Assembly: GCA_902619165.1 (NCBI GenBank) | Contig: CACNDI010000002.1 | Location: 124,001 to 188,000, forward strand | Reading direction: 5' to 3' | DNA length: 64,000 bases | Source of the DNA: an uncultured Alphaproteobacteria bacterium | GTDB taxonomy: Bacteria; Pseudomonadota; Alphaproteobacteria; Rhodobacterales; Rhodobacteraceae | Shown: positions 35,629 through 44,796 of the stretch, piece by piece | How positions within the stretch are numbered: the stretch's first letter is position 1 | Layout of the letters: each line of letters opens with the position of its first letter | Position numbers and translations under genes: made by a program | Notes under the pieces: generated by a model | Database searches by the model: none | Told to the model about the DNA's origin: nothing | What the model saw: the letters and a program-made list of their open reading frames with translations, nothing else

Positions 35629-36419
35629 CTAATGACCTTAAAGAAGCGATCTTTTCTCCAAGTCCAAAAGTAAAAGATAGAGCTACCACTAGAAGAGAAT
35701 AAGATCAAAGATGCTTTACCGATGAGATATTCTTTAGAAACCAGGCCTACCCCTCCAAATTGTCTATCAAATCTACTATCCAAAGAGTTATCTCTATTAT
35801 CTCCAAGAAAAAAGTATTCATCATCTCCAATTATAAAATCTTGAGTATCATCTCCAATGTTTTGTCCCAAATCTAGGATTTTATAGCTCTTACCATTGTC
35901 CAGCTTCTCAAGGCTTTGGTACTTAATGCAATTCTCGTTTCCAAAGGGAACGGGTTCATTCACACATTGTGGAACTGTCTTCATTGACCCTTGCTCTATC
36001 TTTTTTTCTACGAAATCAGACAATTCCTTTCTGATTAACATAGACTCATTTATGAATAATTTACCTTTTATCAACCTCACTTTATCTCCCGGGAGACCAA
36101 TAACCCTTTTTATGTAATCTTTACCGCTTTTTGGGTGCCTAAACACAACAACATCCCCTCTTTTGGGTTCAGAAAATAATATCCTATCACTTATTGGACA
36201 GATTGAAAATGGGCAAGAATAACGCGAAAACCCATATGAAAACTTGTTAACAAATAAAAAATCGCCGACAAGTAGATTGGGCTTCATCGAACCAGTTGGA
36301 ATCCAAAATGGCTGAAAAAATATTGTTCGAATGATACCAGCTAAAACAAGTGCAATAATCAAAGTACTTATTAGTTCGTAAATTGGACCTTTTTTATTTC
36401 TTATATTTTTTTGCTGCAT
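35625..36419 (-). CDS. lepB: Signal peptidase I
   Basis: Removes signal peptides at the outer face of the inner membrane. The 264-residue protein has one N-terminal membrane helix (about residues 14-32). The nucleophile serine lies in IPTGSMKPNLLVGD (about residue 43) and the general-base lysine in GKDYIKRVIGLPGD (about residue 106). The GDNRDNSLDSR box (about residue 208) completes the catalytic set. It is in the folK-to-recO operon between acpS and rnc. Confidence 0.97.
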   Translation of the reverse strand: MQQKNIRNKKGPIYELISTLIIALVLAGIIRTIFFQPFWIPTGSMKPNLLVGDFLFVNKFSYGFSRYSCPFSICPISDRILFSEPKRGDVVVFRHPKSGKDYIKRVIGLPGDKVRLIKGKLFINESMLIRKELSDFVEKKIEQGSMKTVPQCVNEPVPFGNENCIKYQSLEKLDNGKSYKILDLGQNIGDDTQDFIIGDDEYFFLGDNRDNSLDSRFDRQFGGVGLVSKEYLIGKASLILFSSSGSSIFYFWTWRKDRFFKVIR

Positions 36420-36469
36420 GGCTTTTTATATCCAATTTAGTTACTCAGTGCAATTCCACAAATATTGAT

Positions 36470-36865
36470 CTAAGAAATTCCTTCAATAATCACGATGGCC
36501 TTTGCCCACGGGTAATCATCCGTCAAGCTGACGTGTATTTTTGAGCTATAACCAACTGGGGTCATATATTTGAGAAAGTCTTTCGCTTTTCCTTCAATAA
36601 TGAGTTCTGGTTTCCCAGACCCAAGATTTACTATATGCATTTCTTTCCATGATATACCCATTCTCAAGCCTATCCCCAGAGCCTTAGAACAAGCTTCTTT
36701 AGCTGCCCATCTTTTTGAATAGGAAGATGAAGGATCATATTTTCTTCTTGACCTTTGGATTTCTAGCTCAGAAAAAACCCGTTTCTCAAAGCGATCTCCA
36801 AAGCGACCGAGTACTCTTCTAACCCTTTCAATATTTACAAGATCGGTACCAACACCTAAAATCAT
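36470..36865 (-). CDS. acpS: Holo-[acyl-carrier-protein] synthase
   Basis: Adds the phosphopantetheine arm to acyl carrier protein. The 131-residue protein opens GVGTDLVNIERV and has the second metal and CoA motif KRWAAKEACSKALGIG (about residues 51-66), with the essential Asp8-type and Glu57-type residues present. It lies between pdxJ and lepB. Confidence 0.96.
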   Translation of the reverse strand: MILGVGTDLVNIERVRRVLGRFGDRFEKRVFSELEIQRSRRKYDPSSSYSKRWAAKEACSKALGIGLRMGISWKEMHIVNLGSGKPELIIEGKAKDFLKYMTPVGYSSKIHVSLTDDYPWAKAIVIIEGIS

Positions 36866-36876
36866 ACTTTATCCTT

Positions 36877-37620
36877 CTACAATCTAGATTCTTTTATTTT
36901 TTGTTTCATTGTCTCGATAGCACTCCTAAGTCCCATAAAAATACTATCACTAATTATTGCATGCCCTATATTAAGTTCTTTTATTTCGCGGATTCGACTA
37001 ATGTACCCAACGGAACCAGTTGTTAGTCCATGACCGGCATGAACTTCTAATCCTATTTTGAAGGCATATTTTGCTGCTTTTTCAAGTGTTTTGATAACTT
37101 CAATGTAGTTTTTATCGTTCTTTTCGTATAGGTCACAAAAGTATCCAGTGTGGAGTTCAATGATATCGGCGCCAATACTTTTTGCAGCATCAATTTGTTT
37201 CTCACTTGGTTCGATAAATAAAGAGACTCTGATATCTTTTTGTTTTATTGGAGCTATGAAGGACCTCAAACTGGAAATTTTCTTACAAACGTCTAAACCA
37301 CCCTCAGTTGTTCGTTCTTCTCTTTTCTCAGGAACCAGACAAACAGCATTAGGTAAAATGTCCAAAGCAATTTTTTGCATCTCGTTAGTAACAGCCATTT
37401 CAAGGTTCAAGGGTAGAATATTTTGTTGTTTAAGACCACTTATGTCTTGATCAACTATATGCCTGCGATCTTCTCTCAAATGTGCTGTAATCCCATCTCC
37501 TCCAGCTTCCTTTACAATTTTTGCTGCCATAAGTGGGTCAGGGTATCTTGTACCTCTAGCATTCCTTACCGTAGCAACATGGTCAATGTTTACACCAAGT
37601 CGAATCTCATCTAGTCTCAT
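36877..37620 (-). CDS. pdxJ: Pyridoxine 5'-phosphate synthase
   Basis: Closes the pyridine ring of vitamin B6. The 247-residue TIM barrel begins RLGVNIDHVATVRNARGT, with GDGITAHLREDRRHI (about residue 40) and the C-terminal EVHAGHGLT and NIGHAIISDSIF segments that bind phosphate. It overlaps the DUF2062 gene by 14 bp and precedes acpS by 11 bp, a very common pairing. Confidence 0.97.
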   Translation of the reverse strand: MRLDEIRLGVNIDHVATVRNARGTRYPDPLMAAKIVKEAGGDGITAHLREDRRHIVDQDISGLKQQNILPLNLEMAVTNEMQKIALDILPNAVCLVPEKREERTTEGGLDVCKKISSLRSFIAPIKQKDIRVSLFIEPSEKQIDAAKSIGADIIELHTGYFCDLYEKNDKNYIEVIKTLEKAAKYAFKIGLEVHAGHGLTTGSVGYISRIREIKELNIGHAIISDSIFMGLRSAIETMKQKIKESRL

Positions 37621-38245
37621 ATCTTTTCCTCATCAGTTTTTTCTTTAACCTTTTTGCCTTAAGAGCGCTCCTCTTTTTTTGATATGTTGCAACAAGAGGT
37701 CTTAGCAAGAAATAAGATATAACAGCAATGAAAATTCCTAAAATTAATCCACCTAATGAATATGGTATAAAAATCCCATTCAAGAATTCATTCATTCTTG
37801 GTACATTGTTTTCTCCTATTGATCCCTCTGTAAAAAAGCTCTTGTATATCAAAAAAATAAAGTCTAAGAATCCTTCAAAAATCTTCCCACCGTCACCACT
37901 CGAATAATCACTACTGCCTAAAATCCACTCTCCAAGCTTTAGATTAAATACTGTGATTATTGGGAAAGTTATTGGATTGCCAACGAAAGTTCCTATTAAA
38001 GATGCCAAAACATTTGCTCTAAGCAAATAACTCAATAATCCAGCGATAAGAAAATGGAGCCCAAAAAGCGGTGTAAACGATGCAAATATTCCACAACTCA
38101 TACCCAAAGATATTTTGTGGGGTGTGTCGGGTATTCTCTTTAATCTTATCGCAACATACTCTATTGCTCTGGAAATCCCTTTAAAGGAAAAAATTACTTC
38201 ATAAAAAAACCTAAAAATCGATCTTCTTTCTCTTCTTTTAAACAA
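37607..38245 (-). CDS. DUF2062 membrane protein
   Basis: A 212-residue inner-membrane protein of unknown function. The DUF2062 core is visible: SLGMSCGIFASFTPLFGLHFLIAGLLSYLLRANVLASLIGTFVGNPIT (key elements G-F.P..G.h and GT...NP.T). Two or three hydrophobic segments surround it, one of them near residue 167 (SLGGLILGIFIAVISYFLL). It has a basic N-terminus. It lies between rsh and pdxJ, its regular position in Rhodobacterales. Confidence 0.8.
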   Translation of the reverse strand: MFKRRERRSIFRFFYEVIFSFKGISRAIEYVAIRLKRIPDTPHKISLGMSCGIFASFTPLFGLHFLIAGLLSYLLRANVLASLIGTFVGNPITFPIITVFNLKLGEWILGSSDYSSGDGGKIFEGFLDFIFLIYKSFFTEGSIGENNVPRMNEFLNGIFIPYSLGGLILGIFIAVISYFLLRPLVATYQKKRSALKAKRLKKKLMRKRYETR

Positions 38246-38265
38246 GTCGTCTCTCTTTATTTTAT

Positions 38266-40407
38266 TTATTTAACATTAATATTGTTTGTCCTATATCTAG
38301 ACGCCTCGGAAACATCCATGTCTACCTGTATAGATGTGATTATGTTGTGTAGATGCTTTAAGTCTCTAACGGTTAATTCAAACACTGTCTTATAAAAATC
38401 CGGTTTCCTCATTACAAATGTTAAGTCAGAAATATTTGCACCCTGTTCACCGATCAAAGTACAGATTCTTCCTAAAACACCCACACTATTAACCATTGTT
38501 ACTTCAATACTTGTTGAGTGAACGGGCTTATTTGTAATTGAAGGCCACCTTACCTCCAACCAGAGATTAGGTTTAGACTCAAAGGCAGCTAATAGTGAAC
38601 AGTCAATAGCATGCACGACTACTCCTTTCTTTTTTTGAGCAATTCCCACTATTGGATCTCCAGGAATAGGAAGACAACAGGGCGCTGGGCTCCCATTACT
38701 GTCGGGCGACAACCCAATAAAGTTAATTGAATCTTGATCAAATGAAAGAGGTGCACTTTTTGTGTTAATTAATTCTGGGTAAAGGCTATTTACTAAATCG
38801 AAACCTGTAAATTGTACAGAGCCCAATGCTGCCAATACACTATCCTCATCCTTTAATCCTAATTTTTCTGCAGCAATTTTAATTGCATTATCTGTAAGTT
38901 TTTTTCCTATTCTTTCTAAAGATACTCTCGCAATCTCTTTTCCTAGTTTGATATTTTCGCCTCTTCTTTCCTCTCTTATACTTTTTCTTATTGCAGCTTT
39001 TGCTCGACCGGTTACAACCATTTCTTCCCAACTTGCACTAGGCTTTTGACCACTTGCAGTAACTATTTTAACCGACTGCCCGTTCCTTAACCTAGTCCAC
39101 AATGGAACTTTTATGCCATCTACCTCCGAGCCTACACAATTATCCCCTATTGAAGTATGAATAGTATATGCAAAGTCTAGAGGGGTAGCACCTCTGGGTA
39201 ACTTGACCACTTCTCCTTTCGGAGTAAAACAAAATACCTTGTCTTGAAACATTTCTAATTTCATTTGTTCTATAAAATCGTCGGAATTTTCCACCCAAAT
39301 AAATTCTTCAGATATTCTCCTAAACCATCCTGAGGGATCAACGGCAAATGGATTCTCAAATCTCTCTCCGTTTCTATAAGACCAATGTGCTGCAACGCCA
39401 GTTTCAGCTACATCATGCATCTCTTTAGTTCTAATTTGGACCTCAACCCTTTTCCCATCTCGTCCTGAAACAGTAGTGTGGATGGATCGGTAACCATTGG
39501 ATTTGGGTTGGCTGATATAATCCTTAAATCGTCCCGGCACAGCGGACCAACGGCTGTGTACTGCACCCAATGCGGTATAAACATCTTTTTCATTAATTGT
39601 AATTATTCTAAATCCAAAAATGTCTGATAATTTATAAAAAGCTTGTTGCCTATCCTGAATTTTTCGCCAAATGGAATAAGGTTTTTTCTCTCGGCCCGAA
39701 ACTATTGCTTTGACGCCAACTGAAGCCAGTTGATTTTCAATGTCATTGATAATTTTTGGAATGAGGTCATCACTTTCTTTTTTTAGCTTAAGAAATCGTC
39801 TAATTATTGAATTCCTTCCTTCTGGATTCAATATTCGAAAACTTAGATCCTCTAACTCGTCTCTAATTGACTGAATTCCCATTCTACCGGCTAAAGGAGC
39901 ATATATATCCATAGTCTCATTAGCCTTTACTAATTGCCTATCATTGTTCACTGCTCTTATGGTCCTCATATTATGCAATCTGTCTGCGAGCTTAACCAAA
40001 AGAACTCTTAGATCCTTGCTTATTGCAACAATCAATTTTCTAAAGTTTTCGGCTTGCTTTCTCTCCAATGAAGCAACTTCAAGATTTGAAAGCTTCGTTA
40101 CACCATCAACAAGATTAGCAATTTCGCTTCCAAATAAATCAGATACATCTCTAAAAGACCTATTCGTGTCTTCTATCGTATCATGCAATAGAGCTGTGAT
40201 AATCGAAGCGTCATCTAGTTTTAGCTCGGAAAGTATTTTAGCCACCTGAACTGGGTGTGAAAAGAAGGGCTCACCTGACTTTCTAACTTGCCCCGCGTGA
40301 GCATTTAGCCCAAAGTGATATGCTTTTTCAATTAAATCGGCGTTTGAGCTTGGATTATATTTCTTTATTGCATCAATCAGATCATCAGCAGATAGCAAGT
40401 CGTTCAC
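38266..40407 (-). CDS. rsh: Bifunctional (p)ppGpp synthetase/hydrolase, RelA/SpoT (Rsh)
   Basis: Makes and degrades the stringent-response alarmone. The 713-residue protein has an N-terminal HD hydrolase (FFSHPVQVAKIL and LLHDTIEDT), then the synthetase domain with RFKDYISQPKSNGYRSIHT and the RxKD type motif of bifunctional enzymes. A TGS domain follows (FTPKGEVVKLPRGATPLDFAY), and a C-terminal ACT domain. Both active sites look intact, consistent with a single Rsh enzyme. The start is GTG. It follows rpoZ, as in E. coli. Confidence 0.96.
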   Translation of the reverse strand: MNDLLSADDLIDAIKKYNPSSNADLIEKAYHFGLNAHAGQVRKSGEPFFSHPVQVAKILSELKLDDASIITALLHDTIEDTNRSFRDVSDLFGSEIANLVDGVTKLSNLEVASLERKQAENFRKLIVAISKDLRVLLVKLADRLHNMRTIRAVNNDRQLVKANETMDIYAPLAGRMGIQSIRDELEDLSFRILNPEGRNSIIRRFLKLKKESDDLIPKIINDIENQLASVGVKAIVSGREKKPYSIWRKIQDRQQAFYKLSDIFGFRIITINEKDVYTALGAVHSRWSAVPGRFKDYISQPKSNGYRSIHTTVSGRDGKRVEVQIRTKEMHDVAETGVAAHWSYRNGERFENPFAVDPSGWFRRISEEFIWVENSDDFIEQMKLEMFQDKVFCFTPKGEVVKLPRGATPLDFAYTIHTSIGDNCVGSEVDGIKVPLWTRLRNGQSVKIVTASGQKPSASWEEMVVTGRAKAAIRKSIREERRGENIKLGKEIARVSLERIGKKLTDNAIKIAAEKLGLKDEDSVLAALGSVQFTGFDLVNSLYPELINTKSAPLSFDQDSINFIGLSPDSNGSPAPCCLPIPGDPIVGIAQKKKGVVVHAIDCSLLAAFESKPNLWLEVRWPSITNKPVHSTSIEVTMVNSVGVLGRICTLIGEQGANISDLTFVMRKPDFYKTVFELTVRDLKHLHNIITSIQVDMDVSEASRYRTNNINVK

Positions 40408-40431
40408 CTATTTTTAAGGTAAATAAATTCT

Positions 40432-40797
40432 CTATTTATCCTCTGATGTTTGAGCATCCATAAGAGCTCTGAGCAAATCTTCATTCGCTGCATCATCAGC
40501 ATTATCGTCTTTACCACTTTGATCTTGCCGAATGAGTAGAGATAGATCCTCATCATCTGGCTCATCAACCTCTATTTGCCTTTGATGGCTCTCAATAGTA
40601 GACTCCATTAACTCATCGAATGTAACTGTTTCCACGGCTATTTCTCTAAGTGCTAGAACTGGATTTTTATCATTATCTCTATCTAGGCTGGGCTCAACCC
40701 CACCAGAAATCATTCTTGCTCTATGCGCAGCAAGTAAAACTAGTTCAAATCTGTTTGAAACCTTATCTATACAGTCTTCTACAGTAACGCGTGCCAT
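40432..40797 (-). CDS. rpoZ: RNA polymerase omega subunit
   Basis: Helps fold and hold the beta-prime subunit. The 121-residue protein has [33 protein letters not shown], the near-invariant N-terminal block (VEDC..KV.NRFELVL.AA.RAR), plus the alphaproteobacterial ALREIA segment and an acidic tail. It lies between folK and rsh. Confidence 0.96.
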   Translation of the reverse strand: MARVTVEDCIDKVSNRFELVLLAAHRARMISGGVEPSLDRDNDKNPVLALREIAVETVTFDELMESTIESHQRQIEVDEPDDEDLSLLIRQDQSGKDDNADDAANEDLLRALMDAQTSEDK

Positions 40798-40816
40798 GAG
40801 AAATCCTTTTTCGTTC

Positions 40817-41383
40817 TTAGAGTTTTAATTCCTTTATATTCTCTAGTTCATAGGATGGAAGACTGTCAAGCATTTCCTTTGCTTTCAACTTTAAAAATGG
40901 ATGTATCCAATCAGGTTGAAGATCATTTAAGGGCTTTAAAAAAAATGTCCTTTCTTGCAATCTTGGGTGAGGTAAAATTAAATCATTTGGCACTAGCCTT
41001 ATTTGTTCTGATAAATTCAAATTCAGCCATCTGTTGAAATACAACTTGCTGGGTAAAATTTGTTGATCGCATAATAAAATATCAATATCACAGGTCCTAG
41101 GTCCCCACCTTTCTTGGCGCATTCTTCCATATTTATACTCTAAACCAGAAGTAAAATGTAATAACTTTATGGGTTTAAGTTTTGTGCTAAACCTGACCCC
41201 AACATTGACATATCTAGGATCTCTCTTATCCAGAAAGCTCGAAGAAATATACCATTTGCTCTCTAATAGAGACTCTATACTCGGGTTAGATCTTATTTCA
41301 TCCACACATTTTTTTAGTGTTTCAGCGCTGTTACCAAATTCACTTGATAGATTAGACCCCAACACGACAACATAATTATTCAT
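40817..41383 (-). CDS. folK: 2-amino-4-hydroxy-6-hydroxymethyldihydropteridine diphosphokinase
   Basis: Transfers pyrophosphate from ATP to the pterin in folate synthesis. The 188-residue protein opens [13 protein letters not shown] and has the signature [13 protein letters not shown] (about residue 95), with the metal-binding D-x-D, and later [18 protein letters not shown]. It is the first gene of the minus-strand operon. ispH begins 59 bp away on the other strand. Confidence 0.94.
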   Translation of the reverse strand: MNNYVVVLGSNLSSEFGNSAETLKKCVDEIRSNPSIESLLESKWYISSSFLDKRDPRYVNVGVRFSTKLKPIKLLHFTSGLEYKYGRMRQERWGPRTCDIDILLCDQQILPSKLYFNRWLNLNLSEQIRLVPNDLILPHPRLQERTFFLKPLNDLQPDWIHPFLKLKAKEMLDSLPSYELENIKELKL

Positions 41384-41442
41384 TTTCTCTCGCTTTTTTT
41401 AAAAAGATAGTTTTTTTATTAAAAAAAGTATACGCTTTACTC

Positions 41443-42399
41443 ATGACGAATGCGCTTAAAACTTCGGCTGTTAAGAAGATATACCTAGCTAATCCAAGGG
41501 GTTTTTGCGCTGGTGTCGACAGAGCGATAGAGATGGTAGAGCTAGCGTTAAAAAAATGGGGATCACCCATTTATGTCAGGCATGAAATAGTCCATAACAA
41601 ACATGTTGTTCACGACCTTGAAAAGAAGGGAGCTGTCTTTGTTGAGGAGTTGAAGGAGTGCCCTGTAGATCGGCCGGTAATATTTTCTGCTCATGGTGTG
41701 CCGAAAACGGTCCCTCAGGAGGCAGAAGAAAGGCAAATGCTTTTTGTAGACGCTACTTGTCCATTAGTAATGAAAGTTCACAATGAAATCAAAAGATATT
41801 ATGACAGAGGTTATAAAATAATAATGATTGGGCATCATGGGCATCCTGAAACGATTGGTACTATGGGTCAACTGCCGGAAGGAGAGGTTTTGTTGGTTGA
41901 AAATACGGCAGACGTTGAGAAAATGGATCCATCTGAATACTCGAAGTTAGCTTATGTTACTCAAACAACTCTATCTGTAGATGATACGAAAGAGATAGTT
42001 CTAGCTTTAAATAAAAAGTTCCCATCAATAGAAAACCCGAAGAAAGAAGATATCTGCTATGCCACCACTAATAGACAAGAGGAAGTTAAGCGACTTGTAA
42101 AACACGTAGACTTAATGTTGGTTGTAGGGTCAGAGAACTCATCTAATTCTCAGAGACTGGTTGATGTAGCAAAAAACAGTGGATGCAAAACGTCGTACTT
42201 AATTGAGGATTATAAAAAAATTGACTGGATAAAAGTTAAAGCAGCAAATTCCATAGGCATTACCTCAGGAGCCTCAGCGCCAGATCATCTAGTTGAAGAG
42301 GTTATAAGTAGTATTCAAGAAAGGTTTGATACGAGTTTAGTTTATGATACTACAAAAAAAGAGACTATTGAGTTTAAAGTCCCAATAGCATTGAGGTAA
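41443..42399 (+). CDS. ispH: 4-hydroxy-3-methylbut-2-enyl diphosphate reductase
   Basis: The last step of the MEP isoprenoid pathway, an iron-sulfur enzyme. The 318-residue protein has the three cluster cysteines in [22 protein letters not shown] and [10 protein letters not shown]-flanking NSGCKT, and the [15 protein letters not shown] and GHHGHPE histidine motifs. ispE and a polyprenyl diphosphate synthase in this window are in the same pathway. It precedes the DUF3429 gene by 1 bp. Confidence 0.97.
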   Translation: MTNALKTSAVKKIYLANPRGFCAGVDRAIEMVELALKKWGSPIYVRHEIVHNKHVVHDLEKKGAVFVEELKECPVDRPVIFSAHGVPKTVPQEAEERQMLFVDATCPLVMKVHNEIKRYYDRGYKIIMIGHHGHPETIGTMGQLPEGEVLLVENTADVEKMDPSEYSKLAYVTQTTLSVDDTKEIVLALNKKFPSIENPKKEDICYATTNRQEEVKRLVKHVDLMLVVGSENSSNSQRLVDVAKNSGCKTSYLIEDYKKIDWIKVKAANSIGITSGASAPDHLVEEVISSIQERFDTSLVYDTTKKETIEFKVPIALR

Positions 42400-42400
42400 A

Positions 42401-42832
42401 ATGTTTCATAGAGTACCAAAAAGTGTAATGCTAGCAAGTTTGCTCGGGCTAATTCCAATATTGGTGGGACTGGCTTCGACCTTCAATATCGGGCTGCGCG
42501 AAAGCTTGAAAGAAGAGTTTATTAGGATTGCGATAATATATAGTGGATTTATTCTTTCTTTTATGAGTGGTTGTGTGTTCTACGTCTCATCACTTGATAA
42601 GGAACGAGTATTTTTACTTTGGTTTAGTATTGTGCCAGTCCTACTAGCACTTTTATCAGTTGCTGTACCTTTCATGCAAAGCTTTGTAATTGCTTTGGGG
42701 TTTCTAATAGTTTTAGAAATTGAAAGAAAATTATATAAATTTAAAACTTTACCCGAATGGTGGCTTAACTTACGATTTCCAATGACATCTATAGTAGTAT
42801 TTTTGTTAATTTTCATGGGTTTCCGAATTTAA
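42401..42832 (+). CDS. DUF3429 membrane protein
   Basis: A 143-residue protein of unknown function with about four or five hydrophobic segments. The N-terminal LLGLIPILVG, the central YSGFILSFMSGCVFY and the tail LPEWWLNLRFPMT follow the DUF3429 pattern ('GliPf', 'YgA.IlsFl.G', 'P.wyl.LR..lT'). It lies between ispH and rnhA with near-zero spacing and is likely co-transcribed. Confidence 0.75.
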   Translation: MFHRVPKSVMLASLLGLIPILVGLASTFNIGLRESLKEEFIRIAIIYSGFILSFMSGCVFYVSSLDKERVFLLWFSIVPVLLALLSVAVPFMQSFVIALGFLIVLEIERKLYKFKTLPEWWLNLRFPMTSIVVFLLIFMGFRI

Positions 42833-42835
42833 AAC

Positions 42836-43303
42836 ATGAAAGTAAAAGCTTACACTGATGGGGCATGTAGCGGAAACCCAGGTCCCGGGGGATGGGGTGT
42901 TTATTTAGTCGCTGAAAATAATGTAGGTGAAATCGTAAAGGAAGAAGTCCTTTATGGAAAAAACAAAGAGACAACTAATCAAATAATGGAACTAACTGCG
43001 GCTATACAAGCTTTAGAAAGCTTAAAGAGAAAAAACGTTGACATTACCATTTTCACCGACAGTAAGTATGTTATAGAGGGAATAACAAAATGGATTTTTG
43101 GATGGCTCAAAAATAATTGGAGTACAGCCTCTAAAAAACCAGTTGCTAATCGTTTATTATGGGAAGAACTTTTTAATTTGACAAAAAATCAAAATGTAGA
43201 GTGGGTATGGGTAAAAGGTCATGCTGGAGTACTAGGAAATGAGAAAGCCGACTCACTCGCAGTAAAAGGACGTGAAGAAGCATCTAATGAATTGATTGAT
43301 TAA
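42836..43303 (+). CDS. rnhA: Ribonuclease HI
   Basis: Degrades RNA in RNA-DNA hybrids. The 155-residue protein carries the four catalytic acids in YTDGACSGNPGPGGWG, MELTAAIQAL, FTDSKYV and the C-terminal GNEKADSLA, plus the histidine in WVKGHAG. Its 3' end overlaps convergent fmt by 20 bp. Confidence 0.97.
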   Translation: MKVKAYTDGACSGNPGPGGWGVYLVAENNVGEIVKEEVLYGKNKETTNQIMELTAAIQALESLKRKNVDITIFTDSKYVIEGITKWIFGWLKNNWSTASKKPVANRLLWEELFNLTKNQNVEWVWVKGHAGVLGNEKADSLAVKGREEASNELID

Positions 43304-44204
43304 CGTTATCACCTTTTTTGAATTTAAAGCCTCTAAGCAAGTCACTCACACTCATTACGTCTTTGCCTTGCCTCTGAATTTCAAGAAGCTTCAATGCTTT
43401 CTTCCCACATGCTATAGTCAAATTTTCATTAATAATTGAGCCAGCTTTTCCATTACCTTCTACTACTTCAGCGCTAAATACTTTGAAGCGCTCCTTTTTA
43501 TATTCAAACCAGGCGCCTGGTTTAGGCGCTAAGCCCCTAATTCTGGCCTCTAATGCAGAGGCTTTGCTATTAAAGTCTAACTTTGTATCCAATTTTTTAA
43601 TCTTGGGGGCATAACTAACAAACTTTTCATTTTGTAATATTGCCTCGTTTCCATCAATATTATCGAGCGTTTCCAACAGATTTTTTGCCCCAATTTCACT
43701 CAACACTCGATGCAACGACCCAAATGTTTCCGTTTGATCAAGCATTACTTTTTCCTGACGCAATATAGGCCCGGCATCTAGTTCTTCACTCATTTTGATT
43801 ATGGATACTCCAGTATAGGAGTCTCTATTAAAAATCACATGATTTATAGGAGCTGCTCCCCTCCAAAAAGGCAAAATAGAGCCATGGACATTTATAGAAA
43901 ATTCTTTTGGAATTTCTAATACTTCTCTTGGTAAAAGAAGTCCATACGCTACCACTACTAGGAAATCAGGTTTGTAACTCTTTAATACAGCTAATGCATC
44001 TGAGTCATTAAATGTCTGTGGTTGCTCTACCTTTAAACCTTGAGAGAATGCGAACTCTGCTAGTGGAACCTCTTTATACCGCTTACCCCGACCTGCTTTT
44101 CGTGGAGGTTGACTGTATACCGCTTTCACATCATATTGCGCTTGTTTTAAAGTCCGAAGTGATGGAATTGCAAATGTCGACGATCCCATGAATACAATCT
44201 TCAT
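43284..44204 (-). CDS. fmt: Methionyl-tRNA formyltransferase
   Basis: Formylates initiator Met-tRNA. The 306-residue protein opens VFMGSSTFAIPSL, has the active-site block NVHGSILPFWRGAAPINHVI (about residues 105-124) and SEELDAGPIL, and a C-terminal OB-type domain. It is 3 bp downstream of def, the usual def-fmt pair. Confidence 0.97.
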   Translation of the reverse strand: MKIVFMGSSTFAIPSLRTLKQAQYDVKAVYSQPPRKAGRGKRYKEVPLAEFAFSQGLKVEQPQTFNDSDALAVLKSYKPDFLVVVAYGLLLPREVLEIPKEFSINVHGSILPFWRGAAPINHVIFNRDSYTGVSIIKMSEELDAGPILRQEKVMLDQTETFGSLHRVLSEIGAKNLLETLDNIDGNEAILQNEKFVSYAPKIKKLDTKLDFNSKASALEARIRGLAPKPGAWFEYKKERFKVFSAEVVEGNGKAGSIINENLTIACGKKALKLLEIQRQGKDVMSVSDLLRGFKFKKGDNVNQSIH

Positions 44205-44207
44205 TTT

Positions 44208-44726
44208 CTATTCCTTTTTTTCTTTTTTAGAAGATTTTTTCATTTTATTCTTCACGAGAATCTTTTTCATGGGACGAAGATGATCTATAAACAGCTTTCC
44301 GTTTAAATGATCTAATTCATGCTGAAAACAAGTTGCCCACAGATCGTCATATGTATTTCTTTCTAAAACCCCATTAATATCTTGATATGCCACCTTAATT
44401 ACCTTTGGCCTTGATATTTCCTCTGTGATTCCAGGGATAGATAAGCATCCCTCCTTATATGAGCCCATCTCCTCAGATTGATACTCTATCTGTGGGTTTA
44501 TTACAATTCTACAATCTTTTCCTTCATCTTCTCGAGAGCAGTCCATTACAAATATTCTTTTATTTATACCTATTTGTGGAGCAGCTAAACCCACACCGTC
44601 TGCATCATACATAGTATCGATTAAATCTCTAGCAAGGCTTACTAGGCTTTCGTCAAAATTTTCTATTTTAGTACTTTCTCGAAGCAATAGAGGGTTTGGG
44701 TAAAGTAATATTTTTTTAATTGCCAT
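44208..44726 (-). CDS. def: Peptide deformylase
   Basis: Removes the formyl group from nascent proteins. The 172-residue protein has all three motifs: GVGLAAPQIG, EGCLSIPG with the metal cysteine, and QHELDHLNGKLF with the metal histidines and catalytic glutamate. The C-terminus is lysine-rich. It precedes fmt. Confidence 0.97.
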   Translation of the reverse strand: MAIKKILLYPNPLLLRESTKIENFDESLVSLARDLIDTMYDADGVGLAAPQIGINKRIFVMDCSREDEGKDCRIVINPQIEYQSEEMGSYKEGCLSIPGITEEISRPKVIKVAYQDINGVLERNTYDDLWATCFQHELDHLNGKLFIDHLRPMKKILVKNKMKKSSKKEKKE

Positions 44727-44796
44727 TTTGAATTTAAAACGAGTATTAGTACTAGACTATATTTAAATAAATTCTTATACATGACCGGTTGGCCAA

